A stretch of 64,000 nt of DNA from Theodoxus fluviatilis (taxonomy: Eukaryota; Mollusca; Gastropoda; Cycloneritida; Neritidae), in contig JAWQFJ010009928.1 of NCBI GenBank assembly GCA_034096865.1, positions 1-64,000 on the forward strand, given 5' to 3'. Shown piece by piece: positions 15,301-27,137 of this stretch. Within the stretch, counting starts at the first letter, position 1; each line of letters starts with the position of its first letter. Made by a program: the position numbers and the translations under genes. The notes below the pieces were generated by a model. That model was given only the letters and a program-made list of their open reading frames with translations, was not told the origin of the DNA and ran no database searches.

Positions 15301-18300
15301 GCGGTGGCAGTGTTAAAAGTGGTAGATGTAGTAGTGGTAGATGTAGCGGTAATAGCGGCGGTGGTAGTGTTAAAGGTTGTAGATGTAGTAGTGGTAGATG
15401 TAGTAGTGGTAGATGTAGCGGTTATAGTGGCGGTGGCAGTGTTAAAGGTGGTAGATGTAGTAGTGGTAGATGTAGCGGTAATAGTGGCGGTGGCAGTGTT
15501 AAAGGTGGTAGGTGTAGTAGTGATAGATGTAGCGGTAATAGTGGCGGTGGCAGTATTAAAGGTGGTAGATGTAGTAGTGGTAGGTGTAGCTTTAATAGTG
15601 GCGGTGGCAGTATTAAAGTGGTAGATGTAGTAGTGGTAGATGTAGCGTTAATAGTGGCGGTGGCAGTGTTAAAGGTGGTAGATGTAGTAGTGGTAGATGT
15701 AGTGGTAATAGTGGCGGTGGCAGTGTTAAAGGTGGTAGATGTAGTAGTGGTAGATGTAGCGGTAATAGTGGCGGTGGCAGTATTAAAGGTGGTAGATGTA
15801 GTAGTGGTAGATGTAGCGGTAATAGTGGCGGTGGCAGTGTTAAAGGTGGTAGATGTAGTAGTGGTAGATGTAGCGGTAATAGTGGCGGTGGCAGGATTAA
15901 AGGTGGTAGATGTAGTAGTGGTAGATGTAGCGGTAATAGTGGCGGTGGCAGGATTAAAGGTGGTAGATGTAGTAGTGGTAGATGTAGTAGTGGTAGATGT
16001 AGTAGTGGTAGATGTAGCGGTAATAGTGGCGGTGGCAGTGTTAAAGGTGGTAGATGTAGTAGTGGTAGATGTAGCGGTAATAGTGGCGGTGGCAGTGTTA
16101 AAGGTGGTAGATGTAGTAGTGGTAGATGTAGCGGTAATAGTGGCGGTGGCAGTGTTAAAGGTGGTAGATGTAGTAGTGGTAGATGTAGCGGTAATAGTGG
16201 CGGTGGCAGTGTTAAAGGTGGTAGATGTAGTAGTGAGTAGATGTAGCGGTAATAGTGGCGGTGGCAGTGTTAAAGGTGGTAGATGTAGTAGTGGTAGATG
16301 TAGCGGTAATAGTGGCGGTGGCAGTGTTAAAGGTGGTAGATGTAGTAGTGGTAGATGTAGCGGTAATAGTGGCGGTGGCAGTGTTAAAGGTGGTAGATGT
16401 AGTAGTGGTAGATGTAGCGGTAATAGTGGCGGTGGCAGTGTTAAAGGTGGTAGATGTAGTAGTGGTAGATGTAGCGGTAATAGTGGCGGTGGCAGTGTTA
16501 AAGGTGGTAGATGTAGTAGTGGTAGATGTAGCGGTAATAGTGGCGGTGGCAGTGTTAAAGGTGGTAGATGTAGTAGTGGTAGATGTAGCGGTAATAGTGG
16601 CGGTGGCAGTGTTAAAGGTGGTAGATGTAGTAGTGGTAGATGTAGCGGTAATAGTGGCGGTGGCAGTGTTAAAGGTGGTAGATGTAGTAGTGGTAGATGT
16701 AGCGGTAATAGTGGCGGTGGCAGTGTTAAAGGTGGTAGATGTAGTAGTGGTAGATGTAGCGGTAATAGTGGCGGTGGCAGTGTTAAAGGTGGTAGATGTA
16801 GTAGTGGTAGATGTAGCGGTAATAGTGGCGGTGGCAGTGTTAAAGGTGGTAGATGTAGTAGTGATAGATGTAGCGGTAATAGTGGCGGTGGCAGTGTTAA
16901 AGGTGGTAGATGTAGTAGTGGTAGATGTAGCGGTAATAGTGGCGGTGGCAGTGTTAAAGGTGGTAGATGTAGTAGTGGTAGATGTAGCGGTAATAGTGGC
17001 GGTGGCAGTGTTAAAGGTGGTAGATGTAGTAGTGGTAGATGTAGCGGTAATAGTGGCGGTGGCAGTGTTAAAGGTGGTAGATGTAGTAGTGGTAGATGTA
17101 GCGGTAATAGTGGCGGTGGCAGTGTTAAAGGTGGTAGATGTAGTAGTGGTAGATGTAGCGGTAATAGTGGCGGTGGCAGTGTTAAAGGTGGTAGATGTAG
17201 TAGTGGTAGATGTAGCGGTAATAGTGGCGGTGGCAGTGTTAAAGGTGGTAGATGTAGTAGTGGTAGATGTAGCGGTAATAGTGGCGGTGGCAGTGTTAAA
17301 GGTGGTAGATGTAGTAGTGGTAGATGTAGCGGTAATAGTGGCGGTGGCAGTGTTAAAGGTGGTAGATGTAGTAGTGGTAGATGTAGCGGTAATAGTGGCG
17401 GTGGCAGTGTTAAAGGTGGTAGATGTAGTAGTGGTAGATGTAGCGGTAATAGTGGCGGTGGCAGTGTTAAAGGTGGTAGATGTAGTAGTGGTAGATGTAG
17501 CGGTAATAGTGGCGGTGGCAGTGTTAAAGGTGGTAGATGTAGTAGTGGTAGATGTAGCGGTAATAGTGGCGGTGGCAGTGTTAAAGGTGGTAGATGTAGT
17601 AGTGTTAGATGTAGCGGTAATAGTGGCGGTGGCAGTGTTAAAGGTGGTAGATGTAGTAGTGGTAGATGTAGCGGTAATAGTGGCGGTGGCAGTGTTAAAG
17701 GTGGTAGATGTAGTAGTGGTAGATGTAGCGGTAATAGTGGCGGTGGCAGTGTTAAAGGTGGTAGATGTAGTAGTGGTAGATGTAGCGGTAATAGTGGCGG
17801 TGGCAGTGTTAAAGGTGGTAGATGTAGTAGTGGTAGATGTAGCGGTAATAGTGGCGGTGGCAGTGTTAAAGGTGGTAGATGTAGTAGTGGTAGATGTAGT
17901 AGTGGTAGATGTAGCGGTAATAGTGGCGGTGGCAGTGTTAAAGGTGGTAGATGTAGTAGTGGTAGATGTAGCGGTAATAGTGGCGGTGGCAGTGTTAAAG
18001 GTGGTAGATGTAGTAGTGGTAGATGTAGCGGTAATAGTGGCGGTGGCAGTATTAAAGGTGGTAGATGTAGTAGTGGTAGATGTAGCGGTAATAGTGGCGG
18101 TGGCAGTGTTAAAGGTGGTAGATGTAGTAGTGGTAGATGTAGCGGTAATAGTGGCGGTGGCAGTGTTAAAGGTGGTAGATGTAGTAGTGGTAGATGTAGC
18201 GGTAATAGTGGCGGTGGCAGTGTTAAAGGTGGTAGATGTAGTAGTGGTAGATGTAGCGGTAATAGTGGCGGTGGCAGTGTTAAAGGTGGTAGATGTAGTA

Positions 18301-18935
18301 GTGGTAGATGTAGCGGTAATAGTGGCGGTGGCAGTGTTAACAGGTGGTAGATGTAGTAGTGGTAGATGTAGCGGTAATAGTGGCGGTGGCAGTGTTAAAG
18401 GTGGTAGATGTAGTAGTGGTAGATGTAGCGGTAATAGTGGCGGTGGCAGTGTTAAAGGTGGTAGATGTAGTAGTGGTAGATGTAGCGGTAATAGTGGCGG
18501 TGGCAGTGTTAAAGGTGGTAGATGTAGTAGTGGTAGATGTAGCGGTAATAGTGGCGGTGGCAGTGTTAAAGGTGGTAGATGTAGTAGTGGTAGATGTAGC
18601 GGTAATAGTGGCGGTGGCAGTGTTAAAGGTGGTAGATGTAGTAGTGGTAGATGTAGCGGTAATAGTGGCGGTGGCAGTGTTAAAGGTGGTAGATGTAGTA
18701 GTGGTAGATGTAGCGGTAATAGTGGCGGTGGCAGTGTTAAAGGTGGTAGATGTAGTAGTGGTAGATGTAGCGGTAATAGTGGCGGTGGCAGTGTTAAAGG
18801 TGGTAGATGTAGTAGTGGTAGATGTAGCGGTAATAGTGGTGGTGGCAGTGTTAAAGGTGGTAGATGTAGTAGTGGTAGATGTAGCAGTATTAATGGCGGT
18901 GGCAGTGTTAGTGATAGTATACGTAGTGGTTGTTG
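9331..18935 (+). repeat. 57-bp satellite, right arm (G-rich orientation)
   Basis: About 165 head-to-tail units reading GGTGGTAGATGTAGTAGTGG then TAGATGTAGCGGTAATAGTG then GCGGTGGCAGTGTTAAA. From 9399 to about 12300 and from about 15980 to 18880 the units are virtually identical. From 12320 to 15970 they are variant-rich, with truncated units and GATAGATG or TTTAATAG substitutions. The unit length is a multiple of 3, so frames of 500-1435 codons stay open, for example a Gly/Ser/Cys-rich 19-residue repeat and a Val-rich repeat in the next frame. Frame changes occur only at isolated unit defects (10909, 11289, 16234, 18341). I treat the array as non-coding satellite. Confidence 0.93.
12541..13655 (+). 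repeat. Higher-order repeat of about 615 bp inside the 57-bp array
   Basis: A run of unusual units occurs twice. It includes GAAGTAGCGGTAATAAGTGC, then a TTTAGCGG unit, then GATAGATGTAGCAGTAATAG followed by GCGATGGTAG. The first occurrence starts at 12871 and the second at 13486. The 615-bp offset covers several 57-bp units plus 18-bp half-units, so a block of about ten variant units was duplicated as a whole. Confidence 0.7.
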
Positions 18936-19550
18936 CTATGTGGTAGTGGTAGTGGTGGAAGAGGTGGTAGTGGATGTGGTAGTGATGATGATAGTGGCGA
19001 TGTTAATGGTGTTAGTAATGTTAGCGGTGGTAAATGTAGTAGCAGTATTGTTGGGGGTAGATATTGTGGTAGTTGTAGTGTTAGTGGTAAAGGTATTGGG
19101 GAATGTAGAGGTGGTGGTAGTAGAGATATTGGTTAATGAAGTGGTGGTGGTAAATGTAGTAGTGGTTGTGGTGGAGGTAGATATAGTGGTAGTTGTGGTG
19201 TTAGTGGTAAAGGTAGTGGGGAATGTAGTGGTGGTGGTAGTAGAGGTGTTGGTGGATGAAGTGGTGGTGGTAAATGTAGTAGTGGTAGCGGTGGAGGTAG
19301 ATATTGTAGCAGTTAAGGTGTTATGGGTAAAGGTAATTAGCCGGGAATGTAGTGGTGGTGGTAGTAAAGGTAGTGGGGGTGGTAGTGGTGGTGGTAAATT
19401 TAGTAGTGGTAGTGGTGGAGGAAGTGGTAGTGGTTGTAGAGGTAGTGGTGGTGGTAGCTGTAGTAGTGGTAGAGATGGAGAAAGTGGTGGCAGTATTACT
19501 CTAGGTAGTAGTGGGATTGCTGTGGCAGTGGTAGTATGGAGCAAGTGGTG
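18936..19550 (+). repeat. Degenerate GGT/AGT-rich transition between two satellites
   Basis: Irregular GTGGTAGTGG-type sequence, with a loose repeat of about 120 bp (GAAGTGGTGGTGGTAAATGT at 19138 and again at 19258). It joins the 57-bp array to the 60-bp array. No unique sequence and no gene are seen. Confidence 0.75.
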
Positions 19551-22500
19551 AGTGCGTGGTAGAGGTTGTGGTGGTGGTAGCTGTAGTAGTGGTAGAGATG
19601 GAGGAAGTGGTGGCGGTAGTAGAGGTAGTAGTGGTGGTAGCTGTAGTAGTGGTAGAGATGGAGGAAGTGGTGGCGGTAGTAGAGGTAGTAGTGGTGGTAG
19701 CTGTAGTAGTGGTAGAGATGGAGGAAGTGGTGGCGGTAGTAGAGGTAGTAGTGGTGGTAGCTGTAGTAGTGGTAGAGATGGAGGAAGTGGTGGCGGTAGT
19801 AGAGGTAGTAGTGGATATTGGCAGTTATAGTTGTAGTGGTGGAGAAAGTAGTGGTGGTTGTAGAGGTAGTGGTGGTGGTAGCTGTAGTAGTGGTAGAGAT
19901 GGAGGAAGTGGTGGTGGTTGTAGAGGTAGTGGTGGTGGTAGCTGTAGTAGTGGTAGAGATGGAGGAAGTGGTGGTGGTTGTAGATGTAGTGGTGGTGGTA
20001 GCTGTAGTAGTGGTAGAGATGGAGGAAGTGGTGGTGGTTGTAGAGGGTGTAGAGCGTATTGGCAGTTATAGTTGTAGTGGTGGAGAAAGTGATGGTGGTT
20101 GTAGAGGTAGTAGTGGTAGAGATGGAGGAAGTAGTGGTAGTTGTAGAGGTAGTGGTCGTGGTAGCTGTAGTAGTGGTAGAGATGGAGGAAGTGGTGGCGG
20201 TAGTAGAGGGAGTAGAGGGTATTGGCAGTTATAGTTGTAGTGGTGGAGGAAGTGATGGTGGTTGTAGAGGTAGTAGTGGTAGAGATGGAGGAAGTGGTGG
20301 CGGTAGTAGAGGTAGTGGTGGTGGTAGCTGTAGTAGTGGTAGAGATGGAGGAAGTGGTGGCGGTAGTAGAGGTAGTGGTGGTGGTAGCTGTAGTAGTGGT
20401 AGAGATGGAGGAAGTAGTGGTAGTTGTAGAGGTAGTGGTGGTGGTAGCTGTAGTAGTGGTAGAGATGGAGGAAGTGGTGGGGATAGTAGAGGTAGTGGTG
20501 GTGGTAGCTATAGTAGTGGTAGAGATGGAGGAAGTGGTGGCGGTAGTAGAGGCAATAGTGGGTATTGGCAGTTTTAGTTGTAGTGGTGGAGGAAGTGGTG
20601 GTAGTTGTAGAGGTAGTGGTGGTGGTAGCTGTAGTAGTGGTAGAGATGGAGGAAGTGGTGGGGGTAGTAGAGGTAGTAGTGGTGGTAGCTATAGTAGTGG
20701 TAGAGATGGAGGAAGTGGTGGCGGTAGTAGAGGTAGTGGTGGTGGTAGCTGTAGTAGTGGTAGAGATGGAGGAAGTGATGGTGGTTGTAGAGGTAGTGGT
20801 GGGTATTGGCAGTTATAGTTATAGTGGTGGAGGAAGTGGTGGTGGTTGTAGAGGTAGTAGTGGTGGTAGCTGTAGTAGTGGTAGAGATGGAGGAAGTGGT
20901 GGCGGTAGTAGAGGTAGTGGTGGTGGTAGCTGTAGTAGTGGTAGAGATGGAGGAAGTGGTGGCGGTAGTAGAGGGTGTAGTGAGTATTGGCAGTTATAGT
21001 TGCAGTGGTGGAGGAAGTAGTGGTGGTTGTAGAGGTAGTGGTGGTGGTAGCTGTAGTAGTGGTAGAGATGGAGGAAGTGGTGGCGGTAGTAGAGGGTGTA
21101 GTGAGTATTGGCAGTTATAGTTGTAGTGGTGGAGGAAGTAGTGGTGGTTGTAGAGGTAGTGGTGGTGGTAGCTGTAGTAGTGGTAGAGATGGAGGAAGTG
21201 GTGGTGGTTGTAGAGGTAGTGGTGGTGGTAGCTGTAGTAGTGGTAGAGATGGAGGAAGTGGTGGTGGTTGTAGAGGTAGTGGTGGTGGTAGCTGTAGTAG
21301 TGGTAGAGATGGAGGAAGTGGTGGTGGTTGTAGAGGTAGTGGTGGTGGTAGCTGTAGTAGTGGTAGAGATGGAGGAAGTGGTGGTGGTTGTAGAGGTAGT
21401 GGTGGTGGTAGCTGTAGTAGTGGTAGAGATGGAGGAAGTGGTGGCGGTAGTAGAGGCAATAGTGGGTATTGGCAGTTATAGTTGTAGTGGTGGAGGAAGT
21501 GATGGTGGTTGTAGAGGTAGTGGTGGTGGTAGCTGTAGTAGTGGTAGAGATGGAGGAAGTGATGGCGGTAGTAGTCGTGTACTGCTTAGGTAGTAGTGGG
21601 AATTGGTGGTGGCAGTGGTAGTAGCTGGTAGTAGTGGTAGGATGGAGTGGTGGTGGTTGTAGAGGTAGTGGTGGTGGTAGCTGTAGTAGTGGTAGAGATG
21701 GAGGAAGTGGTGGTGGTTGTAGAGGTAGTAGTGGTGGTAGCTGTAGTAGTGGTAGAGATGGAGGAAGTGGTGGCGGTAGTAGAGGTAGTAGTGGTGGTAG
21801 CTGTAGTAGTGGTAGAGATGGAGGAAGTGGTGGCGGTAGTAGAGGTAGTAGTGGTGGTAGCTGTAGTAGTGGTAGAGATGGAGGAAGTGGTGGCGGTAGT
21901 AGAGGTAGTAGTGGTGGTAGCTGTAGTAGTGATAGAGATGGAGGAAGTAGTGGTGGTTGTAGAGGTAGTGGTGGTGGTAGCTGTAGTAGTGGTAGAGATG
22001 GAGGAAGTGGTGGCGGTAGTAGAGGTAGTAGTGGTTGGCAGTGTAGTAGTGGTAGAGATGGAGGAAGTGTGGTGGTTGTAGAGGTAGTGGTGGTGGTAGC
22101 TGTAGTAGTGGTAGAGATGGAGGAAGTGGTGGTGGTTGTAGAGGTAGTGGTGGTGGTAGCTGTAGTAGTGGTAGAGATGGAGGAAGTGGTGGTGGTTGTA
22201 GAGGTAGTGGTGGTGGTAGCTGTAGTAGTGGTAGAGATGGAGGAAGTGGTGGTGGTTGTAGAGGTAGTGTGGTGTAGCTGTAGTATGGTAGTGATGGAGG
22301 TAGTGGTGGTAGTAGAGTGATGGTGGTTGTCGCTGTAGTAGTGGTAGAGATGGAGGAAGTGGTGGTGGTTGTAGAGGTAGTGGTGGTGGTAGCTGTAGTA
22401 GTGGTAGAGATGGAGGTAGTGGTGGCGGTTAGTAGAGGTAGTGGTGGTGGTAGCTGTAGTAGTGGTAGAGATGGAGGAAGTGGTGGTGGTTGTAGAGGTA

Positions 22501-25160
22501 GTGGTGGTGGTAGCTGTAGTAGTGGTAGAGATGGAGGAAGTGGTGGCGGTAGTAGAGGTAGTGGTGGTGGTAGCTGTAGTAGTGGTAGAGATGGAGGAAG
22601 TGGTGGTGGTTGTAGAGGTAGTGGTGGTGGTAGCTGTAGTAGTGGTAGAGATGGAGGAAGTGGTGGTGGTTGTAGAGGTAGTGGTGGTGGTAGCTGTAGT
22701 AGTGGTAGAGATGGAGGAAGTGGTGGCGGTAGTAGAGGTAGTAGTGGGTATTGGCAGTTATAGTTGTAGTGGTGGAGGAAGTAGTGGTGGTTGTAGAGGT
22801 AGTGGTGGTGGTAGCTGTAGTAGTGGTAGAGATGGAGGAAGTGGTGGCGGTAGTAGAGGTAGTAGTGGTGGTAGCTGTAGTAGTGGTAGAGATGGAGGAA
22901 GTGGTGGGGGTAGTAGAGGTAGTGGTGGTGGTAGCTGTAGTAGTGGTAGAGATGGAGGAAGTGGTGGTGGTTGTAGAGGTAGTGGTGGTGGTAGCTGTAG
23001 TAGTGGTAGAGATGGAGGAAGTGATGGTGGTTGTAGAGGTAGTGGTGGGTATTGGCAGTTATAGTTATAGTGGTGGAGGAAGTGGTGGTGGTTGTAGAGG
23101 TAGTGGTGGTGGTTGTAGAGGTAGTGGTGGTGGTTGTAGAGGTAGTGGTGGTAGAGATGGAGGAAGTGGTGGTGGTAGTAGAGGTAGTAGTGGATATTGG
23201 CAGTTATAGTTGTAGTGGTGGAGGAAGTAGTGGTGGTTGTAGAGGTAGTAGTGAGTATTGGCAGTTATAGTTGTAGTGGTGGAGGAAGTGATGGTGGTTG
23301 TAGACGTAGTGGTGGTGGTAGCTGTAGTAGTGGTAGAGATGGAGGAAGTGGTAGTGGTTGTAGAGGTAGTGGTGGTGGTAGCTGTAGTAGTGGTAGAGAT
23401 GGAGGAAGTGGTGGTGGTTGTAGAGGTAGTGGTGGTAGCTGTAGTAGTGGTAGAGGAGGAAGTGGTAGTGGTTGTAGAGGTAGTGGTGGTGGTAGCTGTA
23501 GTAGTGGTAGAGATGGAGGAAGTGGTGGTGGTTGTAGAGGTAGTGGTGGTAGCTGTAGTAGTGGTAGAGATGGAGGAAGTGGTGGTGGTTGTAGAGGTAG
23601 TGGTGGTGGTAGCTGTAGTAGTGGTAGAGATGGAGGAAGTGATGGCGGTAGTAGAGGGAGTAGTGGGTATTGGCAGTTATAGTTGTAGTGGTGGAGGAAG
23701 TAGTGGTGGTTGTAGAGGTAGTGGTGGTGGTAGCTGTAGTAGTGGTAGAGATGGAGGAAGTGGTGGCGGTAGTAGAGGTAGTAGTGGTGGTAGCTGTAGT
23801 AGTGATAGAGATGGAGGAAGTGATGGTGGTTGTAGAGGTAGTAGTGGTGATAGCTGTAGTAGTGGTAGAGATGGAGGAAGTGGTGGGGGTAGTAGAGGTA
23901 GTGGTGGTGGTAGCTGTAGTAGTGGTAGAGATGGAGGAAGTTGTGGGGGTAGTAGAGGTAGTAGTGGTGGTATCTGTAGTAGTGGTAGAGATGGAGGAAG
24001 TGGTGGTGGTTGTAGAGGTAGTGGTGGTGGTAGCTGTAGTAGTGGTAGAGATGGAGGAAGTGGTGGGGGTAGTAGAGGTAGTAGTGGTGGTATCTGTAGT
24101 AGTGGTAGAGATGGAGGAAGTAGTGGTGGTTGTAGAGGTAGTGGTGGTGGTAGCTGTAGTAGTGGTAGATATGGAGGAAGTGATGGCGGTAGTAGAGGGA
24201 GTAGTGGGTATTGGCAGTTATAGTTGTAGTGGTGGAGGAAGTGATGGTGGTTGTAGAGGTAGTGGTGGTGGTAGCTGTAGTAGTGGTAGAGATGGAGGAA
24301 GTGGTGGCGGTAGTAGAGGTAGTAGTGGTGGTAGCTGTAGTAGTGGTAGAGATGGAGGAAGTGGTAGTGGTTGTAGAGGTAGTGGTGGTGGTAGCTGTAG
24401 TAGTGGTAGAGATGGAGGAAGTGGTAGTGGTTGTAGAGGTAGTGGTGGTGGTAGCTGTAGTAGTGGTAGAGATGGAGGAAGTGGTGGTGGTTGTAGAGGT
24501 AGTGGTGGTGGTAGCTGTAGTAGTGGTAGAGATGGAGGAAGTGGTAGTGGTTGTAGAGGTAGTGGTGGTGGTAGCTGTAGTAGTGGTAGAGATGGAGGAA
24601 GTGGTGGTGGTTGTAGATGTAGTGGTGGTGGTAGCTGTAGTAGTGGTAGAGATGGAGGAAGTGGTGGCGGTAGTAGAGGTAGTGGTGGTGGTAGCTGTAG
24701 TAGTGGTAGAGATGGAGGAAGTAGTGGTGATTGTAGAGGTAGTGGTGGTGGTAGCTGTAGTAGTGGTAGAGATGGAGGAAGTGGTGGTGGTTGTAGAGGT
24801 AGTGGTGGTGGTAGCTGTAGTAGTGGTAGAGATGGAGGAAGTGGTGGCGGTAGTAGAGGGTGTAGTGAGTATTGGCAGTTATAGTTGCAGTGGTGGAGGA
24901 AGTGGTGGTGGTTGTAGAGGTAGTGGTGGTGGTAGCTGTAGTAGTGGTAGAGATGGAGGAAGTGGTGGTGGTTGTAGAGGTAGTGGTGGTGGTAGCTGTA
25001 GTAGTGGTAGAGATGGAGGAAGTGGTGGCGGTAGTAGAGGCAATAGTGGGTATTGGCAGTTATAGTTGTAGTGGTGGAGGAAGTGATGGTGGTTGTAGAG
25101 GTAGTGGTGGTGGTAGCTGTAGTAGTGGTAGAGATGGAGGAAGTGATGGCAGTATTACTC
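19551..25160 (+). repeat. 60-bp satellite with interspersed 61-bp marker units
   Basis: About 93 units of GGTAGTGGTGGTGGTAGCTG, TAGTAGTGGTAGAGATGGAG and GAAGTGGTGGTGGTTGTAGA. At 16 places a unit carries GTATTGGCAGTTATAGTTGT instead (near 19811, 20058, 20219, 20562, 20803, 20984, 21105, 21471, 22748, 23049, 23194, 23255, 23667, 24208, 24869, 25050). Most spacings between markers are a multiple of 60 plus 1, so the marker unit is 61 bp. Each marker closes one frame with TAG while another opens a few bases upstream, giving a ladder of overlapping open frames that is not evidence of genes. The region around 22270-22440 is irregular. Confidence 0.9.
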
Positions 25161-25837
25161 TTACTCTTCAGGTAGTAGTGGGAATTGGCTGTGGCAGTGG
25201 TAGTACTGGAAGTCAAGTGGTGATGGTAGTTGCGGTGGTAGAGGTTGTGGTGGTAGTGGTAGTGTTGGTGGTGAGTAATTGTGGTGATGGACAGTGGCAG
25301 TGGCAATGTTAGTGGTGGTAGAGGTATTGGTGGTAGTTATTTCAGTAGTGGTAATGGTAGTGGTGGGTAATGGTGGTGGTGGGTATTGGCGGTGGTAATA
25401 GTAGTGGTGGTAGTTATAGTGGTGGTAGTGATAGAGGGAGTGGTTGTTGAGGCAGTTATTGTACTGGTAGAGGTATTGGTGGTTGTGGTGGAGATAGTGG
25501 TGGTTGTTTTGGAGGCAGTGGTGGTTGTGGTGAAGGTAGACGTGGTAGTGGTGGAGATAGAAATGGTAGTGGTGGAGGTAGAAGTGGGAGTGGTAGAGGA
25601 AGAGGTGGTATTGGTGGAGGTAGAAGTGGCAGTGGTGGAGGAAGAGGTGGTATTGGTGGAGGTAGATGTGGCAGTGGTGGAGGAAGAGGTGGTATTGGTG
25701 GAGGTAGAAGTGGCAGTGGTGGAGGTAGAAGTGGTATTGGTGGAGGTAGATATGGTATTGGTGGAGGTGGTGAAAGTAGCGGTGGAAGTAGAAGCGGCAG
25801 TGGTGGAGATAGAAGTGGACAGTGTCTTCACACTCAT
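25161..25837 (+). repeat. Degenerate GTGGTA-rich tail of the 60-bp satellite
   Basis: Low-complexity GGTGGTAGTGG sequence, with a short ordered stretch near 25560-25770 (GGTGGTATTGGTGGAGGTAG repeated about every 36 bp). It grades into the 53-bp array. Open Val/Glu frames and antisense Ser/Thr frames follow from the composition. No gene seen. Confidence 0.75.
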
Positions 25838-27137
25838 TAGAACAATTTGCAAGCAGGGCAGTGTACTGTTGACAATGACGTCACACTGTATGGGACAGTT
25901 TGCAAGCAGAGCAGTCTACTGTTGACAGTGACGTCACACTGTATGGGACAGTTTGCAAGCAGAGCAGTCTACTGTTGACAGTGACGTCACACTGTATGGG
26001 ACAGTTTGCAAGCAGAGCAGTCTACTGTTGACAGTGACGTCACACTGTATGGGACAGTTTGCAAGCAGAGCAGTCTACTGTTGACAGTGACGTCACACTG
26101 TATGGGACAGTTTGCAAGCAGAGCAGTCTACTGTTGAGAGTGACGTCACACTGTATGGTACAGTTTGCAAGCAGAGCAGTCTACTGTTGACAGTGACGTC
26201 ACACTGTATGAGACAGTCCGCAAGCAGAGCAGTCTACTGTTGACAGTGACGTCACACTGTATGGGACAGTTTGCAAGCAGAGCAGTCTACTGTTGACAGT
26301 GACGTCACACTGTATGGGACAGTTTGCAAGCAGAGCAGTCTACTGTTGACAGTGACGTCACACTGTATGGGACAGTTTGCAAGCAGAGCAGTCTACTGTT
26401 GACAGTGACGTCACACTGTATGGGACAGTTTGCAAGCAGCGCAGTCTACTGTTGAGAGTGACGTCACACTGTATGGGACAGTTTGCAAGCAGAGCAGTCT
26501 ACTGTTGACAGTGACGTCACACTGTATGGGACAGTCCGCAAGCAGAGCAGTCTACTGTTGACAGTGACGTCACACTGTATGGGACAATTTGCAAGCAGGG
26601 CAGTGTACTGTTGACAATGACGTCACACTGTATGGGACAGTTTGCAAGCAGAGCAGTCTACTGTTGACAGTGATGTCACACTGTATGGGACAGTTTGCAA
26701 GCAGGGCAGTGTACTGTTGACAATGACGTCACACTGTATGGGACAGTTTGCAAGCAGGGCAGTGTACTGTTGACAATGACGTCACACTGTATGGGACAGT
26801 TTGCAAGCAGGGCAGTGTACTGTTGACAATGACGTCACACTGTATGGGACAGTTTGCAAGCAGAGCAGTCTAATGTTGACAGTGACGTCACATTCTCGGA
26901 AACAGTTTGTGCAAGCAGGGCAGCCTACAGTTGACAGCGACGTCACACTGTATGGAACAGCTTACAAGCAGGGCAGTCTACTGTCGACAGTGACGTCACA
27001 CTGTATGGAACAGTTTGCAAGCAGAGCAGCCTACTGTTGACAGTGACGTCACACTGTATGGAACAGTCCGCAAGCAGGGCAGCCTACTGTTGACAGTGAC
27101 GTCACACTGTATGGAACAGTCCGCAAGCGGGGCAGGA
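25838..27137 (+). repeat. 53-bp satellite carrying a CRE palindrome in each unit
   Basis: 24 units. The core reads GACAGTTTGCAAGCAGAGCA, GTCTACTGTTGACAGTGACG, then TCACACTGTATGG. The 8-bp palindrome TGACGTCA recurs every 53-54 bp starting at 25876. I count 22 intact copies; the two variants are TGATGTCA at about 26671 and CGACGTCA at about 26937. Subfamilies (GAGCAGTCTAC and GGGCAGTGTAC) are interleaved. TGACGTCA is the full cAMP-response element bound by CREB/ATF bZIP factors. Whether it functions here cannot be told from sequence. Confidence 0.92.

Noticed and set aside
9399..19551. Open frames of 500-1435 codons on both strands in the 57-bp array
   Set aside because: The unit length is a multiple of 3 and the unit is stop-poor, so frames are open in two plus-strand frames and on the minus strand at once. 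There is no unique sequence, start context or intron.
19552..25312. Ladder of 70-400 codon frames in the 60-bp array
   Set aside because: Each frame ends at the 61-bp marker unit. All are low-complexity Gly/Ser or Val/Glu repeats.
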